A stretch of 64,000 nucleotides of DNA from Pocillopora verrucosa (GCF_036669915.1 NC_089319.1:15762770-15826769), one strand, 5' to 3'; numbered from the stretch's first letter, positions 36,387 to 52,748 are shown. The notes: generated by a model not told the origin, from the letters alone. Translations and numbers: made by a program.

Positions 36387-36825
36387 GGAAGTTCAGTGAG
36401 GACTACAGATGTAGTTACCCTATGAACTGAGCACAAAATAAATACTTTGTGTTAATAAATCAGAATGAACTAGGGTGTGAATAAACTTAACTTGATAATA
36501 CACAAGAGAACGTTAATACCTCTTGATGTACTGCTACATGTTGCAACAACAACATGACAATATTCACAGCTCAAAAATTTACTTAAATATGATGACTACC
36601 GCAAAAAAAATCTAGAAAAAAGAGAAAACCACTTTTTTGATTTTCTGATACTCTTTTTTTAACCATAACTATAGATTTGTTGTACAAAATAGCTATTACA
36701 CCCAGTAAACAAGTTTGATAGAGGAAAACTTTTATATAGAGGCAGATCCTTTTCAATAGACAAACTCTACCAACCACCTGGTTTTATGAGGTGTACTTTT
36801 AAATTATATCCAATAGCTTTGTTCA

Positions 36826-41092
<4,267 letters not shown>

Positions 41093-41561
41093 TATTGCTG
41101 AATGCAAAAACAGTGAAAACTCACGGCTGATTGCGTGGCTATTTCTGTGGAAAAGACGTCGTATATGTCAACTCGTAATGTAGCGAGAGAATTATCATCT
41201 GTCGATTTTGGAATGAATGGAAAAACATCTCCCCAATAATTTCTCTAGAGAAGGGTCAGACGGAGTAAGACAATTTCTTCATCATTTCCCGATGTAATGA
41301 GACATTAATGTGGGCACCGCTGTAATTATAAAGGGATTGATTGTATCAATCGGGGTCATCTGTAGTGAAAAAAAATAAGTACACATTGGTGATGTTTTAT
41401 AAAACCAATTTTTCTTTTCAATTGACATCCGCTGACAATGTAACCTGGATTTCGTGCAATATGGCGGCAAATTTGTAGGTAGATAGGTCCCCGAGAAATA
41501 CAGTGGTTATGATGTTGAGAGAGTGACTTGAATCTAAATAATAAAAGAATATAAAAAAATC
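41093..41561. promoter_or_regulatory. Bidirectional promoter region between ARL1 and TTC5
   Basis: Only 469 bp separate the two divergent start codons, so the promoters must overlap or abut. Seen: GACGTC (CRE-like half/palindrome) near 41154-41159 on the ARL1 side, and CAATATGGCGGC (41458-41469), which matches the YY1-type AANATGGCGGC motif, about 95 bp before the TTC5 ATG. YY1-like motifs near start sites are common in metazoan housekeeping promoters. No TATA box is evident. Confidence 0.55.
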
Positions 41562-44500
41562 ATGGAGGGAGAGCCAGCCACTGAAGAGAAGCCAAGTGCA
41601 GAAGAATGGCCTCTGGAGAGGGCTGAGGTCGGTGCTTAAGTTTAATTTCGTGAATTTTAATTTGTAATTGTTGTTCAGTAGTGCGAGTTTAATCCTCACT
41701 CGCGATTTGCAATAACTATTTCTCGGTTGGTGGGAGAAGAGCGGCAGGTATCGGTAAAATTTCCGTACAGCCCCATACTATTGTAAAAACAAATCTGTCT
41801 TCCCAATGGCAATCTATTGTTTTTGTCATTGTTTTCTTTATCCAAGAACTGAATGCATAATATAGTATGGGGCTGTGCGGAAATTTTACCCTTTCATGGC
41901 TCAGAGTCAAGGGGAAATAAAACAACAGAAACTAATTATCTTTTTTTCATTTTGATTTGATCAGGCTGCAGTTCAACAACTCTATGAGTTCAGAGACCAT
42001 TACTTTGAACACAATTCAATTGAGAAGGCCCCACTAAAGAAGAAGGAAACTGAGCAAAAGTTGAAAGAGACTCTGAACATTCTGGACCATGTACAGGGTA
42101 AGGATAAGTCTTTTTAAACCTTTTCTTATTTGATTTAACTTTTAACTCCCAGATCTCATTATAATTCTCTTTACTGTTTGTTATACAATCCATATAATGT
42201 TAGTTTGGAGAATTTTTTGTATGATCATCTTCTAACTCCTTAACTTGTATTTTTCATAACAAAACATGCTGTTCAAGGGTATTCATGGGCATACTTTCTC
42301 AGAAACTTCCCGAAAGAAGTGATTTCCAGAATTCTCAAGAATATATGATAATCATTTTCTATCTTTGATCATAATTAACAAACTAAAGGTTTTTGATGGC
42401 GCAAAATGGTCTGATGAGCAGCAGGCTTCCACCAGTTACCAGCTTCCTATGACAACCCTGTTGTGAACTTTTTTCCTGAATTTGAAATTATAAAATGAAA
42501 TATTTTTCCTTGCCGTTGTAGCCCAATGCGAGGAAACAGCCAGATGTCTATTTTTACGAGGGAAGGCCTTGAATGTGATGCCCGATTATGATTCTTTGGC
42601 TCAAGATTCTCTGTCAAGAGCCGTCAAGCTGGATCCGAAACTAGTTGAAGCTTGGAATTGCCTGGGAGAGTGTTACTGGAAGTGTGGACAAGTTGAAGCA
42701 GCCAGAAACTGTTTTGTAGGAGCATTAAATCATGTGAGTTAAAAGACACATGTCGATTTGACAGCCTATTTTGGGCAATGGTTTTCATGAAGTGAGAGAG
42801 ACATAAGAAAATCCTATTGTAAGGGATTGTAACCAACACAACACTGAACTCACTTGGTCCAGGAGTCAAACCCTGGACACAGCAAGGTGGGGTGAAGGCC
42901 TTCAGAACTGCACCATTCTTGCTCCCAAGTACTGGGTAGTATAAATCTGTAACTCAAATTTAAGACACACCAATTTTCGTCCTTAGGGAAAGAGCAAGGA
43001 GTCTTTGAGGAACTTGTCAATGGTGTTGCGACAGATTGGGAAAGGTAAAATAAAAACAAACCCTTGTCACCATAAGCATGAGAAAATCCAACCCAAGTTT
43101 AAGATATTTGTCAATAAGGGAAACATTATTTCACAGAACTTGAATTGTCAGGAGAACAGCTCGCTGAAAAAACACCTTAGTTTATAAAAAACTGATGAAG
43201 AGTTGGGCTGCATCATTTGAATAATTTTTACCCATAAGCACACTCTAAGGTTTCTGTTAATGTCCATAAGTGATAAACACATGAACTGATTTGTTTTTAA
43301 TGCCAAAAGAAACTTGGCAATAGCTCTTTCACTTATGAGTTAGTTTTAAACAATAACCAGAGTTGGAATAGTTTCCAAGTTTTGTTTTGGAGAACCTAGT
43401 AACTTTCTTAGATTTAGTTGATTTTGCTGAAAAATTTAATTTTCAGATCAAGGTGAAAAAGTAGAAAATGTCAAAATGAGTGTAGAGAAAGCAAAAGAAG
43501 CAGTGCAGTGTGATGTTAAGGATGGAATTTCTTGGTGTGAGTGGACTTATTATTAAATATTAATCATTGTAAATGATGATAAATGACAAAAGTTGTAACT
43601 ATAAGATTAGTTGTATTTTTATACACTCCTCTGGTAGTATCACATAACTTGCTTTGTGATTGGCAGTTCTCATAACCACAAACATGATGGGGGTGCATTA
43701 TTGTATGGGAATTTCTTCTTTGTTCGTGAGAAAAAAATTTTGGAGAAAAAATCTTTCCACTCAAGGGAGTGAATAGATGCCAGCAAATTTTTAGGGAAAC
43801 ATGATAAATATTAGTAATTGAATGATAAATGTCTTTAATTATCAATGGGCTGGCAGGTGTTTTTTTCTTCAATTTTTTGGCAGACCATTGTCAAGGTATT
43901 TTCATCTCCAACTGACATGCCAATGTTCATTTTGTTTCAAAGACGTACTTGGCAATGCCTATCTCTCCCTCTTCTTTTGTGGATCACAGTCTCCTCAGCT
44001 GATCAAGCAGTGTATGACTGCATATTCACAAGCGGTAAGAATTCCATATTAGTTTAAAGCCTTAAAACTACACAGTGTATGGTTACTGTTGGTCATCAAA
44101 CTGAAACCTGACCTGTGAGCACCTTTCCCTTAATTAGGTCAATTCTGATACTGATAGTGAAATGAAGTCAATAAGACAGACTTCATTGTACACATTTCTT
44201 TTCATCTTTTGATTCTGTAACTGACACTGTAACAAATCTCTAGCCTAAAGACATGATCAACAACAACCTTTCTTTACATGGGACCCTGACCCCACCCTCT
44301 TATTTTAGCTTGTTCTGATTAATTTAGTCTGATGAGCTATTCCTTTTTTTTCCTGTTATTAAATTTTCTTTGATTCTGACCATTTAATGGTGTAATTTTA
44401 TTAACAGTATAAAGACCCTGTGGCACAAAACAACCCAGATCTACACTTCAATCAAGCAATGGTAAGACACACATCAGTATAAAAATTAGTATTAAGATTA

Positions 44501-47101
44501 GTTAAAGATTGCTAACTTAACTCTTTCCACCCTAACATTAGCACTCATATTCTCTATACTGTTCTCTTTACATTTCCTATGGTGCTGACAAGGAGAATTT
44601 GTTTGATAATCAGTAGCTTCTTAAATTGGTGATCATTTCCTTTATTGTCATGACCTCTGCATTTGATTAAGGGTGTTCTGTAAGAAGTAATTAAAAGTAA
44701 GACACTCTTAACTTTAACAGAAACAGACCATAAGATGACTCTTATACTTTCTTTGTTGTAAATAAGTGATATTTGATCCTTTTTTCTTAAACCTTGCTTA
44801 CCTAGCTTTTCTCTTGAACTTGTTCTTAAACTCAGGAGGTAACAAAATGGCAAATATTAGCCATATTAGTACTTCCATTTCAGCAATACAAAGACAGCAA
44901 AACTTTGTGGCTCAGAACTGTTGCAACAACAGCGGTGTCTCAGCTTTAGGCAATTTCAAGTATCCCTGAAGTATACTTTGTTTTACCCAGTTATGACCAA
45001 CAATATAGAACAATGGCAATAAATATATGAAAATCATACATGTGCACTTTGGTTGAAGAAATGAATATAGAAGCAATCCTTGCAGCTATGAACACTACTG
45101 AACTAATGGTTGAAATACAGGCCTGAAGTTTTTTCAGTAGTGTTCATAGCTGCGAGGATTGCTTCTATATTCATGTTTTCAATATCAGTGCACATATATG
45201 ATTTTCATATATTTACAGTCATTATTCACCACTTCAAAGGTTTATTTGGATCCAACATAATGACCAGCTCCCAGTTGGCTTGTTAGCTCAGTTGGTAGAG
45301 CACTGCACCGGTATCACAGAGGTCATGGGTTCAAATTCCATATGGGCCTGAATTTTTTCAGGCCTTATTTTAACTACTAGTTCAGTAGTGTTCATAGCTG
45401 CAAGGATCACTCCTATATTCAAATGTTGAACTATTTTGTCAGAGAAGGTTGATTCTATCATTCAGGTTTCCTTTTAGGCATACAAATACCAGGAGGAATA
45501 TAAATTAGCCATAGATGGCTTCAAAAGGGCTGGCATTTTAGACCCAGGTTGGATGGAACCTGGTGATGAGAAACTTAAGCTGCTGAATATCTTAACAAAA
45601 ACAATTGACCTTGTGGAGGGAAAGGTAGGAACTAATAAACTAATAATTCTGTCTGAATATAATAGTGTTCTCATTGTCTCACTGTGCTTTTCCTTCTTCA
45701 TTCTAAATTAACATTTTTACAACAACAATTCTTTCATCTTCTCTACATTTATTACAGGGTAAATTGAAAGGCAAGAGGCTCCACTCCATGGTACAGTCCT
45801 TGGGTCCATCAGATTTGGGCCCATATGGTGGTGGTAGTTACACCAGTCCATCAGGTCAAACAGTCCAGCTTGATCATATTCCTGTTTCCAAACTAGTTTC
45901 TGGCTCAAATCATAACAAAGTGATTGTTGGCAAAGTTGTGGGCTCTGTTCCAATGGATGATCCAGTGCCATAGTAAGTGTTTCAGATGGCAAAAATAGAG
46001 AGTTTTATTTTACTCTTAAGATGTGATTTGTAATGTTTGGCTCTTGGTAACACTTATTTTCTGGTAAATTGGTTAATAAGAAAGACTGGTCCTGCAGCAA
46101 GTTAACACTCCTTACCAATGTGTTTTACATTTTCTTGTCACCTGTTTAGTGGACGGTAAATTGATGTTGCAGGGGCAAATTGCATTATAACCATTTAGAG
46201 GTGAAATGTGAATGACAACAAGCAGAAAAATATTTTGAATAAAAATGCATGAAATTGTGAAATAATAATGCAAATGATAATGAATATTTGCTAAAAAGAA
46301 TGTTGCATTGTTGAGGTTGTGGATATGAATTATTTTCTGCGTTGGAAGTCAGTTTGTATGCCACACTTCTGGTGTCTTTCTTGTTATAAAACCATCTTGT
46401 TCTAAAAAGTTTTTCCACTTCTTATCATTCACATTTCACCTGTCAAAGACTGCAGTTCAGGCAGTTGAAAGCTCATTATTTTTTAATTGTTTTAGCCAGA
46501 GATCATTCTGGAAATTTTTTTAACATGTTTCATCCTGGCTGTGGCCCTTCAATATTTTCACATTAATAGTGCACCTATGGAATGTTACTTGTACAGTACT
46601 GTGGTGGTTACATATTAAATTGATTTCATGACAGTAGTTTATCATGACCAGATTCTGTTGTTCTCAGTATCTTTGCCCTGGTGGATGGTGAAGATCGTTG
46701 TATACCAGTAACTGTTTACAACATGGCAGCAGGAGCTGGGTTTGCAGTTGGTGACTCTGTTGCTATCCCTGAACCCTTTTATCAGGAAACTGATTTCTCT
46801 GAAAAGGATAAAGTAAGTGTATATCTCATCTTAAGATTTTGTAATTTTTTGGTAGAAATTTTATTTTGATGGGCACACCTGTCGCTGCCAGGTAAAACCA
46901 ACTAAGAACTGCTTATGATTAAAATGTGACTATTTCTTTAAGTTAATTTGCTAATCAGCTTATTGAACCGTTTTCACCTAGATATTCAAGTTTGCTTCGA
47001 TTCGTGTCGACAACCCTGTAGTTTTGGTGGCAAACAAGAAGAAACTTGGCTCTAACAGACTAGCTCCATCCACTCTTTTGGTTTCTACAAAAAGCGAGTG
47101 A
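41562..47101 (+). CDS. TTC5: Tetratricopeptide repeat protein 5 (Strap)
   Basis: Eleven exons: 41562-41627, 41965-42097, 42522-42733, 42987-43044, 43447-43536, 43943-44034, 44408-44461, 45478-45624, 45758-45972, 46668-46812, 46982-47101, giving 443 aa (human 440). TTC5/Strap is a stress-responsive p300/p53 cofactor. In the cytoplasm it also binds nascent tubulin chains and triggers tubulin mRNA decay. Seen: N-terminal LYEFRDHYFE helix; TPR units around LFLRGKALNVMPDYD, KLVEAWNCLGECYWK, SLRNLSMVLRQ, YVLGNAYLSLFF, NPDLHFNQA and GFKRAGILDPGW. The C-terminal OB-fold spans VIVGKVVGSVP through GDSVAIPEP to SIRVDNPVVLV. All these match the family in order. Intron 7 holds SINE fragments and a MITE; intron 1 holds a small MITE also seen in SDHAF2. 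The first ATG is used because it opens the only in-frame acidic leader. Confidence 0.95.
41753..41890. mobile_element. 138-bp MITE in TTC5 intron 1
   Basis: Terminal inverted repeats GGTAAAATTTCCGTACAGCC and (reverse complement) GGTAAAATTTCCGCACAGCC continue through CCATACTAT, about 29 bp each. The interior includes TCATTGTTTTCTTTATCCAA. A degraded sibling is at 32708-32845 in SDHAF2 intron 2. Confidence 0.8.
44521..44720 (+). mobile_element. TTAACCCTTT-family MITE in TTC5 intron 7
   Basis: CACCCTAACATTAGCACTCA, then CTGACAAGGAGAATTTG and TTCTGTAAGAAGTAATTA, follow the family order; both ends are eroded (ACTCTTAACTTTAAC at the 3' side). Confidence 0.6.
45010..45225. repeat. Inverted pair of SINE-tail modules in TTC5 intron 7
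   Basis: The left arm (about 45018-45105) and right arm (about 45133-45221) are reverse complements. They contain ATATATGAAAATCATACATG / CATATATGATTTTCATATAT and GAATATAGAAGCAATCC / GGATTGCTTCTATATTC. The same tail (CAGTAGTGTTCATAGCTGCA) follows the tRNA-like head at 45277-45348, so these are head-to-head SINE 3' fragments. Confidence 0.65.
45277..45425 (+). mobile_element. tRNA-derived SINE (head plus partial tail)
   Basis: The first 72 bp fold as a tRNA: GGCTTGT acceptor arm, A box TAGCTCAGTTGG (45284-45295), and B box GGTTCAAATTCC (45328-45339). The anticodon loop reads CCGGTAT, suggesting tRNA-Thr(GGT) ancestry. The anticodon stem has mismatches and the acceptor stem is imperfect, so it is not a working tRNA. 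A hairpin GGCCTGAATTTTTTCAGGCC follows at 45346-45365, then the CAGTAGTGTTCATAGCTGCA tail. Confidence 0.75.
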
Positions 47102-48752
47102 TTGATCCATAGCATATCTTTGTGAGGAGGAAAACTGTTTCCAGTGATGGACCGGTTAGATACAACAACACAAATCGAACAGAACTCATTTCGAATTTAT
47201 GAATTTACTGAGTTAGGTGTGTGAAATGTGTGTCAATGACAGACGCCAGTCAAGCAACCACATTTATAAAACCTTATGGAAAATTTCCTCGAGGATTTAC
47301 TTTTATCTATTTTATTCGACTGAAGCACAAAAATTGCGTGTTTTCACTGGTTTTAAGAAAACAAAATCCGTTTTCACCTCTTGACATCATTACCTTGTGA
47401 ATAAGGCCCCGTTTTACCACCATTGCCTCTTACTTTGAAAGAAGTCCACGGTAAAACAGAAGGCATATTACGACTGACGAGCTTGTTAATAACAGGGATT
47501 CGAGAAGGAGAAAATAATTGATATCACACATAACAAAGATGAACCCATATTAATGTGTAACTGGATTATGTTTCATAAATATTCTTAAAAAGAAAGGATA
47601 CACGATTATTTATTAATTTCTTGAGAAATCTACACTCAAATTGACTCAAATAACCTCAATTTGTGAAAGAGTTCATAACGGTTATCGCCTCGAAATAGGC
47701 GGCCACTATATTTTTTAAAATCATGGCCAGCGTTGGCGTGGAGTAGACAATATGATTTGTGAATATTTTTCATGGAATTAATTTTATTCATGAAGCCCTC
47801 CTGCAACATCTGAAACTGATCTGCGACAATTAAAATGCTGTCGTGCTGATTTTTTTAAACTTAAAGATTTTGTTACGATTTCAAAAAGAAATTGTGCAAT
47901 TTTTCGTCGATGCCAGCCTCAATCTCCGTCTTCATTTTGGTAATAAAGCAGATTTAGTTTATTTTAGAGCAATCGGAATGCTTCCGTGCTTTCTGAGAAT
48001 TTACGTGCTTGTAGTGGTTCCAAAAATAACCAGTGACAAGCACAAAACCGAAACTAACTGGGGAGGGAAAGATCGCGGGAAAGTCCCTTTCTTCAGGGGA
48101 TTCCCGAAAATAATTTCCTCGAAGCCTTATTGGCTGAAGATTAAGGGCGCGCGGTAAAATAGTCATCCGGAAAATAGTGACGTCTGGCGGGTCATTTTCA
48201 ACCAATCAGATACGCTGAATCGAGCGCGGGTTCTTAGAAATCAGGGGTTTTCACCGAAAAAAAAACAATTGGGGTCTGACTATTTGGAGTTGTTTATTAT
48301 AAATTTGCAAGCCTGTTATTCCAAGAACGAGAACTCGCTGGGTGCATGAAAATACGCCAGAACAGAGGAGCGAAGCATTGAGTGAGCAATTCTACGGCAA
48401 AAGAAGGTAATTTGTTCTCTTCTTTCATCGGACAAAAAAAATGTTTACGTTACTAAAGAATTCACTATTTTTTCCCGATCGCTTTCGCTTTGTTTCCCCT
48501 GCCTAAATGTTTTTAAAACCAAGAGTATCATATTAAGTTTCTGCCACAATTCGATGAAGTTGAAAAACTATCGATTGGTTTCTATCTGTTTTCATGTACA
48601 GGTTTCAAGTCTTGACGTTGCCTGAAAACTGCAACTTAAAATTTGTTGCTAGTTTCCTCTTATCTGAATGCACGCTATGTTAGCCGACGTTAATTGAAAA
48701 TCAGTGGCGCTTGATATGTGTTCCTCTGCTTCTTCTTGCAGGTTTTGCGAAA
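47102..48752. other. Intergenic region between TTC5 and the ETS gene
   Basis: It contains the TTC5 3' flank, the ETS-gene promoter, and its 5' UTR with one probable UTR intron (donor AAGAAG|GTAATT at 48406/48407, acceptor CTTGCAG ending 48741). The 104-codon frame at 47843-48157 overlaps this promoter and has no family resemblance. Confidence 0.55.
48129..48209 (+). promoter_or_regulatory. Promoter-element cluster of the ETS gene
   Basis: Within 80 bp are an inverted CCAAT box (ATTGGC, 48129-48134), an ETS-type CCGGAA (48167-48172), a TGACGTCT CRE-like element (48178-48185) and a direct CCAAT box ACCAATCAG (48200-48208). All lie about 200 bp before the inferred UTR donor. Motif matches only. 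Confidence 0.45.
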
Positions 48753-51700
48753 ATGTCTTTAGACATCGCGTCAATTGCAGCTTTTAATCCCAACAGACAG
48801 GCGGTACGTTGTTTATGGCGAAACTAGGAAGTTTTTAAATCGAACGCGTAAAATTGATTTCGAAATGTTAATTTCATATTTGTTTCGGGCATGGCTGATC
48901 ACGCCATCATCTCCGCGACCCCACGTTATATTTCTTTTCCCACTGAAAGGTGCTTTGTATTCTTTGAATTGTGAAATTCATTTTTAAAAACCAAATTCTA
49001 GATCACGGTGTTAAATCTGACCAGGGGATAAGTCATATGTTAATGTTTGTAGTCCCACCTCTAAGAAATTCGCAATAATATCGCGTTATTTCTAATTCTA
49101 AGCAAGCTATGAGAAGGTCAAAAGTGTAATCGCCTACAGATCAGCCTTTGTGGGGCCTGAAGCAAACAAATTGGGTTTAGTATCTTGATAAAAAAAAGTT
49201 AGATAGATGAAAAATAGACAAAGTATCTAAATTTTGTCTCTGTTTTTAAGGTAATTGTTGTGTTTTCAATACAAAAACGCATGCGTAATGTAATTCAAAT
49301 TCTTGGAAAGGATGATTTGCATTGATATGAGTGACTTTGAATAGCCATAAATCATTATTAGATCTGTGATCGGGCATGCATACCCTTTTTTTTTTACAAT
49401 GGAAAAGCTTAGATTGTAATTGTGAATGACTAAATGTCAAAGAGATTAATACCACAAAATAGGTTAGGGTTCTTCACAGTTCAGCACAATCATGCAACTA
49501 TGATAACAGCACTCACAAAGGATACAGGAATATTTTAGTGCTGTACTTTGAACTTGATATACAATGATGCAAATGAAAATTGACACCCAATAGGAAATTG
49601 GAAGTTTCTAGGGATTTGGACCCAGAAGAGATTAAAAAAAGTTTCAGATGAGTTAAAAAAGGCCTGGGTTTTCAGCAAGTTAGGACTTGGAGGTAAATAT
49701 GTCTTAGACTATAACAATGTATAAGCTCTATTCTAAGAAATATCATGCAACCCATGATAAAAGCTTATTTTTTTTAACTTGATGTTTACAGAGTGGGGAA
49801 CTCGCAGTGTCAATGTTAAAGAAGTGGCTATCATCTTACGGCCATCCATCGACAACAGCAGGACCAATAATAGCGTCTACCATCACTATCGAAGCCATTC
49901 AAGATCTGCTGCATGCAAATGGCTTTCCCATTGAAGGTATATATGTGTGATTTACTGACAATAAAATTTTATTGCATGTTTTGTGTTAAAGAGAGAAATG
50001 AAGCACAACCTAATGTACAAGCATGGGTCTTGCAATACCTTTTCCTCTCGCCATGAGTAAAAATTTCTAATAAAATTTTCTCAATCTCTGTCTTTGATGA
50101 CAGCACCCCAACATGTGGACTTGTGTCCTGGACCATTTGAAGACACACAGTTTGATGCAGTAGTGGATGTTGAGACCTCTGATGATTGTATGGATAATGG
50201 AGGTAAACCATATTTATCCCTGTTTTTTTCCTACATTCAAATTCTGACTCCCCCTATCACATTTGTTTCAAAAATTTTGTAAGTAATTCATTGATTCTTT
50301 CCATGTTTGAATCCCTAATGCTCAACGAGATAGCATCACATCTTTGATTGAATTAATCAATTTGCTATAATTTTTCTTTATCAAATTTTACACAAATGGT
50401 TTTCAAATTATGGAATAATACACCTAACAAAAACTTCTCTGTATGTGTTGTCTAAATGTATGTTTGTTTTTGCTTTTTGTATTGATTAGTGACTGATAAA
50501 TTTGTGACAACTATAATTACAGATCTCAAATTTACAAACCTTGATGCTTGTTCAGAATATGGATATGGTGGATCTGACCTCTCAGAAGATGAAATCAACT
50601 TTTTCCAAGGTCAATACTGCATTGTTTTCATAGATAATAGTCAGTATTAACTAGGGAAGATATTCAATCTTTGAATGAACCAAAACAAATTATTGAATTT
50701 GTGACTGGGTTGGGAAAAAGAAGTATAAAGAAAGTGCAAATTTCTACCCTAAGCTATATGATCTTCACTCAAACAGGTCTATTGATATAGAAATCTTTAA
50801 GGTCTCTATATTCTGTTGCCAGTGATTTAAATTCATTATTTCTTATCCATAATAGATCTGCCACTGAGTCCTGACTCGCCATTGTTCTGTGAGTCAGCTG
50901 ATATTGACTTTGGATTTGATTCAGGAATTGAGGCTGAGATGGATGAACCTCATGGTAATAAAAAATCATTTGGCAATGTTTATGATTTATGATTCTACCC
51001 TTAACCCTTTACACCATGACATCCGTATTCATATATTCTCAATTGTACCCTTGGGCCCACTCTTAGACACCTTCCAGAAAACTCAGAACAGAAATTATTT
51101 GAAGGTGATCACCCCACCATGAGGTATGCATTACAGAGAACAGTGTTTGGTTAGTAATTTAAGCATTCATTCTTAATAGATGGGGCAGAAGAAAAAGATG
51201 GCAAAAAAGAGGAAGGAAAGACTTGTGAAGACAAGAAATCCACCGATGAATCAAAGCAGAAAGACAGTCAGAATGAGCAGTCAAGTCCACCAAAGCCAGT
51301 CAACAGTAAGTCTCATTTTACAACACTAAGTGCTCTTTCACCCCTTGCAAATCAAGCAAGGTTGAATTTCTTCTTGTGAAATAAATGTTTCTGAGCAAAG
51401 TTTTTTTTTAAAATCATTCTATCAGAGAAGACAAAAGCAGAAGACAAAAGCAAGAGAGTGACAGACAAGAAAGATGTTGTAGATGTTAAAGAGGAAGGTG
51501 ACGATAAAGATGATGATGATGATGATGATAATGAAGAAGAAGAAGATGGTAAGAATTCAAATGTAAATAAATCAGTGGCTTGTTATCACCTAATTATAGC
51601 AGTAGGTGGCATATCTATTTTTTAAAAAAATTAATTTTCTAATTGAACAGTTTAGATCCAATTTGCTATAAATAAATATGAAAATTTGTACCTGATGCAT

Positions 51701-52220
51701 GATTAGCTATACCAATTTAAACATTGTGAAACCTGATATTGCTTCAGAATACATCATCGCATTATTGTCATTGAACAGACGTGTGCCAACTTTAAAATAT
51801 TTGAGGTTAATGCAATGGATTTTATCTTCATCTAATTCTCCAGAGATAATTTTTGTGTGGGGAAAATGATTTTTTGCCTTGAATCACCACAGAATTATTC
51901 AACCACTTGATGATTTTCTTCTAGATTTTCCACACATCCATTGTCAATACCTCTGGGAGTTCCTTCATCAGATTTTGCTGGAAAAACAGAATAAGTATAT
52001 TGCATGGAAAAATCAAACCAAAGGAGTGTTTCATCTTCTTGATCACAATGGCTTGGCCCGCCTTTGGGGAAAACAGAAAAACAGGAAAAATATGACATAC
52101 GAGAAACTAAGCCGTGCCCTCAGATACTATTACAGCAAAAACATCCTCAAAAAGGTTCCTGGTCAGAGACTGACTTACAAGTTTGTTCGCAATCTTAATG
52201 GAAAGAAGTATCCCAACTGA
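48753..52220 (+). CDS. ETS-domain transcription factor, ETV6/Yan-like DNA-binding domain
   Basis: Eight coding exons: 48753-48803, 49792-49936, 50104-50202, 50523-50609, 50856-50954, 51180-51305, 51426-51548, 51925-52220, giving 341 aa. The last exon encodes a complete C-terminal ETS domain (about residues 251-331). It has the three conserved tryptophans W254, W271 and W291 and a recognition helix YEKLSRALRYYY with R307 and R310, which contact the GGA core. GLARLWG, KNRKNMTYEK and the PGQRL that follows resemble ETV6/ETV7/Yan more than ELF, GABPA or ERG. No Pointed/SAM domain is recognisable in the N-terminus, unlike ETV6. Residues about 130-243 are Asp/Glu/Lys-rich, ending in an acidic run of Asp then Glu directly before the ETS domain. 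Six internal introns are phase 1. The start follows a UTR acceptor by 11 bp. The subfamily is uncertain; DNA-binding function is secure. Confidence 0.9.
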
Positions 52221-52534
52221 GCTAGAAGCCAATATTTAAATCAATCATATCTGAAAAGAAGTTTGCTTATTGATCTGATGTTGCAGATAAGTGCGAGGGG
52301 TGACGAATTATGTCTGCTTTTTTCAGAGCAGACTATGGTCAGTTGATAAAAAGCAACCTTAAGTAAAGAATACCTTTAGATTCATAATGAACAAGCATAT
52401 ATCTCTACTCATTACATATGAACTAACATGTAAATATTGAAGACACTCACATTTTACACTTAACAATCTCTCACTCAGAGTTTTAGGTGTGTGCATTTGT
52501 ACATATTTAGCTCATAAAGAGAAAGATGTACATA

Positions 52535-52748
52535 ACCCTCGACACCCTAACATCAGTATGCATATTCTCCATACTGTTCTCTATACATTAAGGTAAAAGG
52601 TGTGGACAAGGAGAATTTGATTTAATATCCAAAGCTTTTTTTGGATGGTGATCATTTCCTTTATTATCATGACCTTAATGTGTGATTCAAGGGTGATATT
52701 GTGTGAAGAAATTAGATGCTACTTCTCTTAGGTGTTTGAGGGTTAGGG
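52535..52748 (+). mobile_element. TTAACCCTTT-family MITE
   Basis: CATAACCCTCGACACCCTAA start and GAGGGTTAGGG end, with the family interior (CATATTCTCCATACTGTTCT, GACAAGGAGAATTTGATT, GTGAAGAAATTAGATGCTA). It lies just beyond the ETS gene 3' flank. Confidence 0.7.

Larger units (their letters stand above)
33366..36825. other. Intergenic region between SDHAF2 and ARL1 3' ends/promoters
   Basis: Contains the SDHAF2 promoter (about 33366-33600), a 62-bp palindrome at 34241-34302, the smaller satellite array (about 34500-35376), a complete MITE (36172-36386) and the ARL1 3' flank. A 99-codon minus-strand frame at 33626-33925 has ordinary protein-like composition but no recognised family and starts at GTG; I leave it uncalled. 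Confidence 0.55.

Noticed and set aside
43531..43540. TTC5 exon 5 donor at 43535 (GTGTGA)
   Set aside because: The donor GTGAGT at 43537 is stronger and is the only one that joins in frame to YVLGNAYLSL at 43943.
45277..45348. tRNA gene
   Set aside because: A and B boxes are present, but the anticodon stem has two mismatches, the acceptor stem is broken, and it is joined to SINE tail sequence repeated nearby. Called a SINE.
47843..48157. 104-codon frame upstream of the ETS gene
   Set aside because: Overlaps the CCAAT/ETS promoter cluster and has no recognisable domain.
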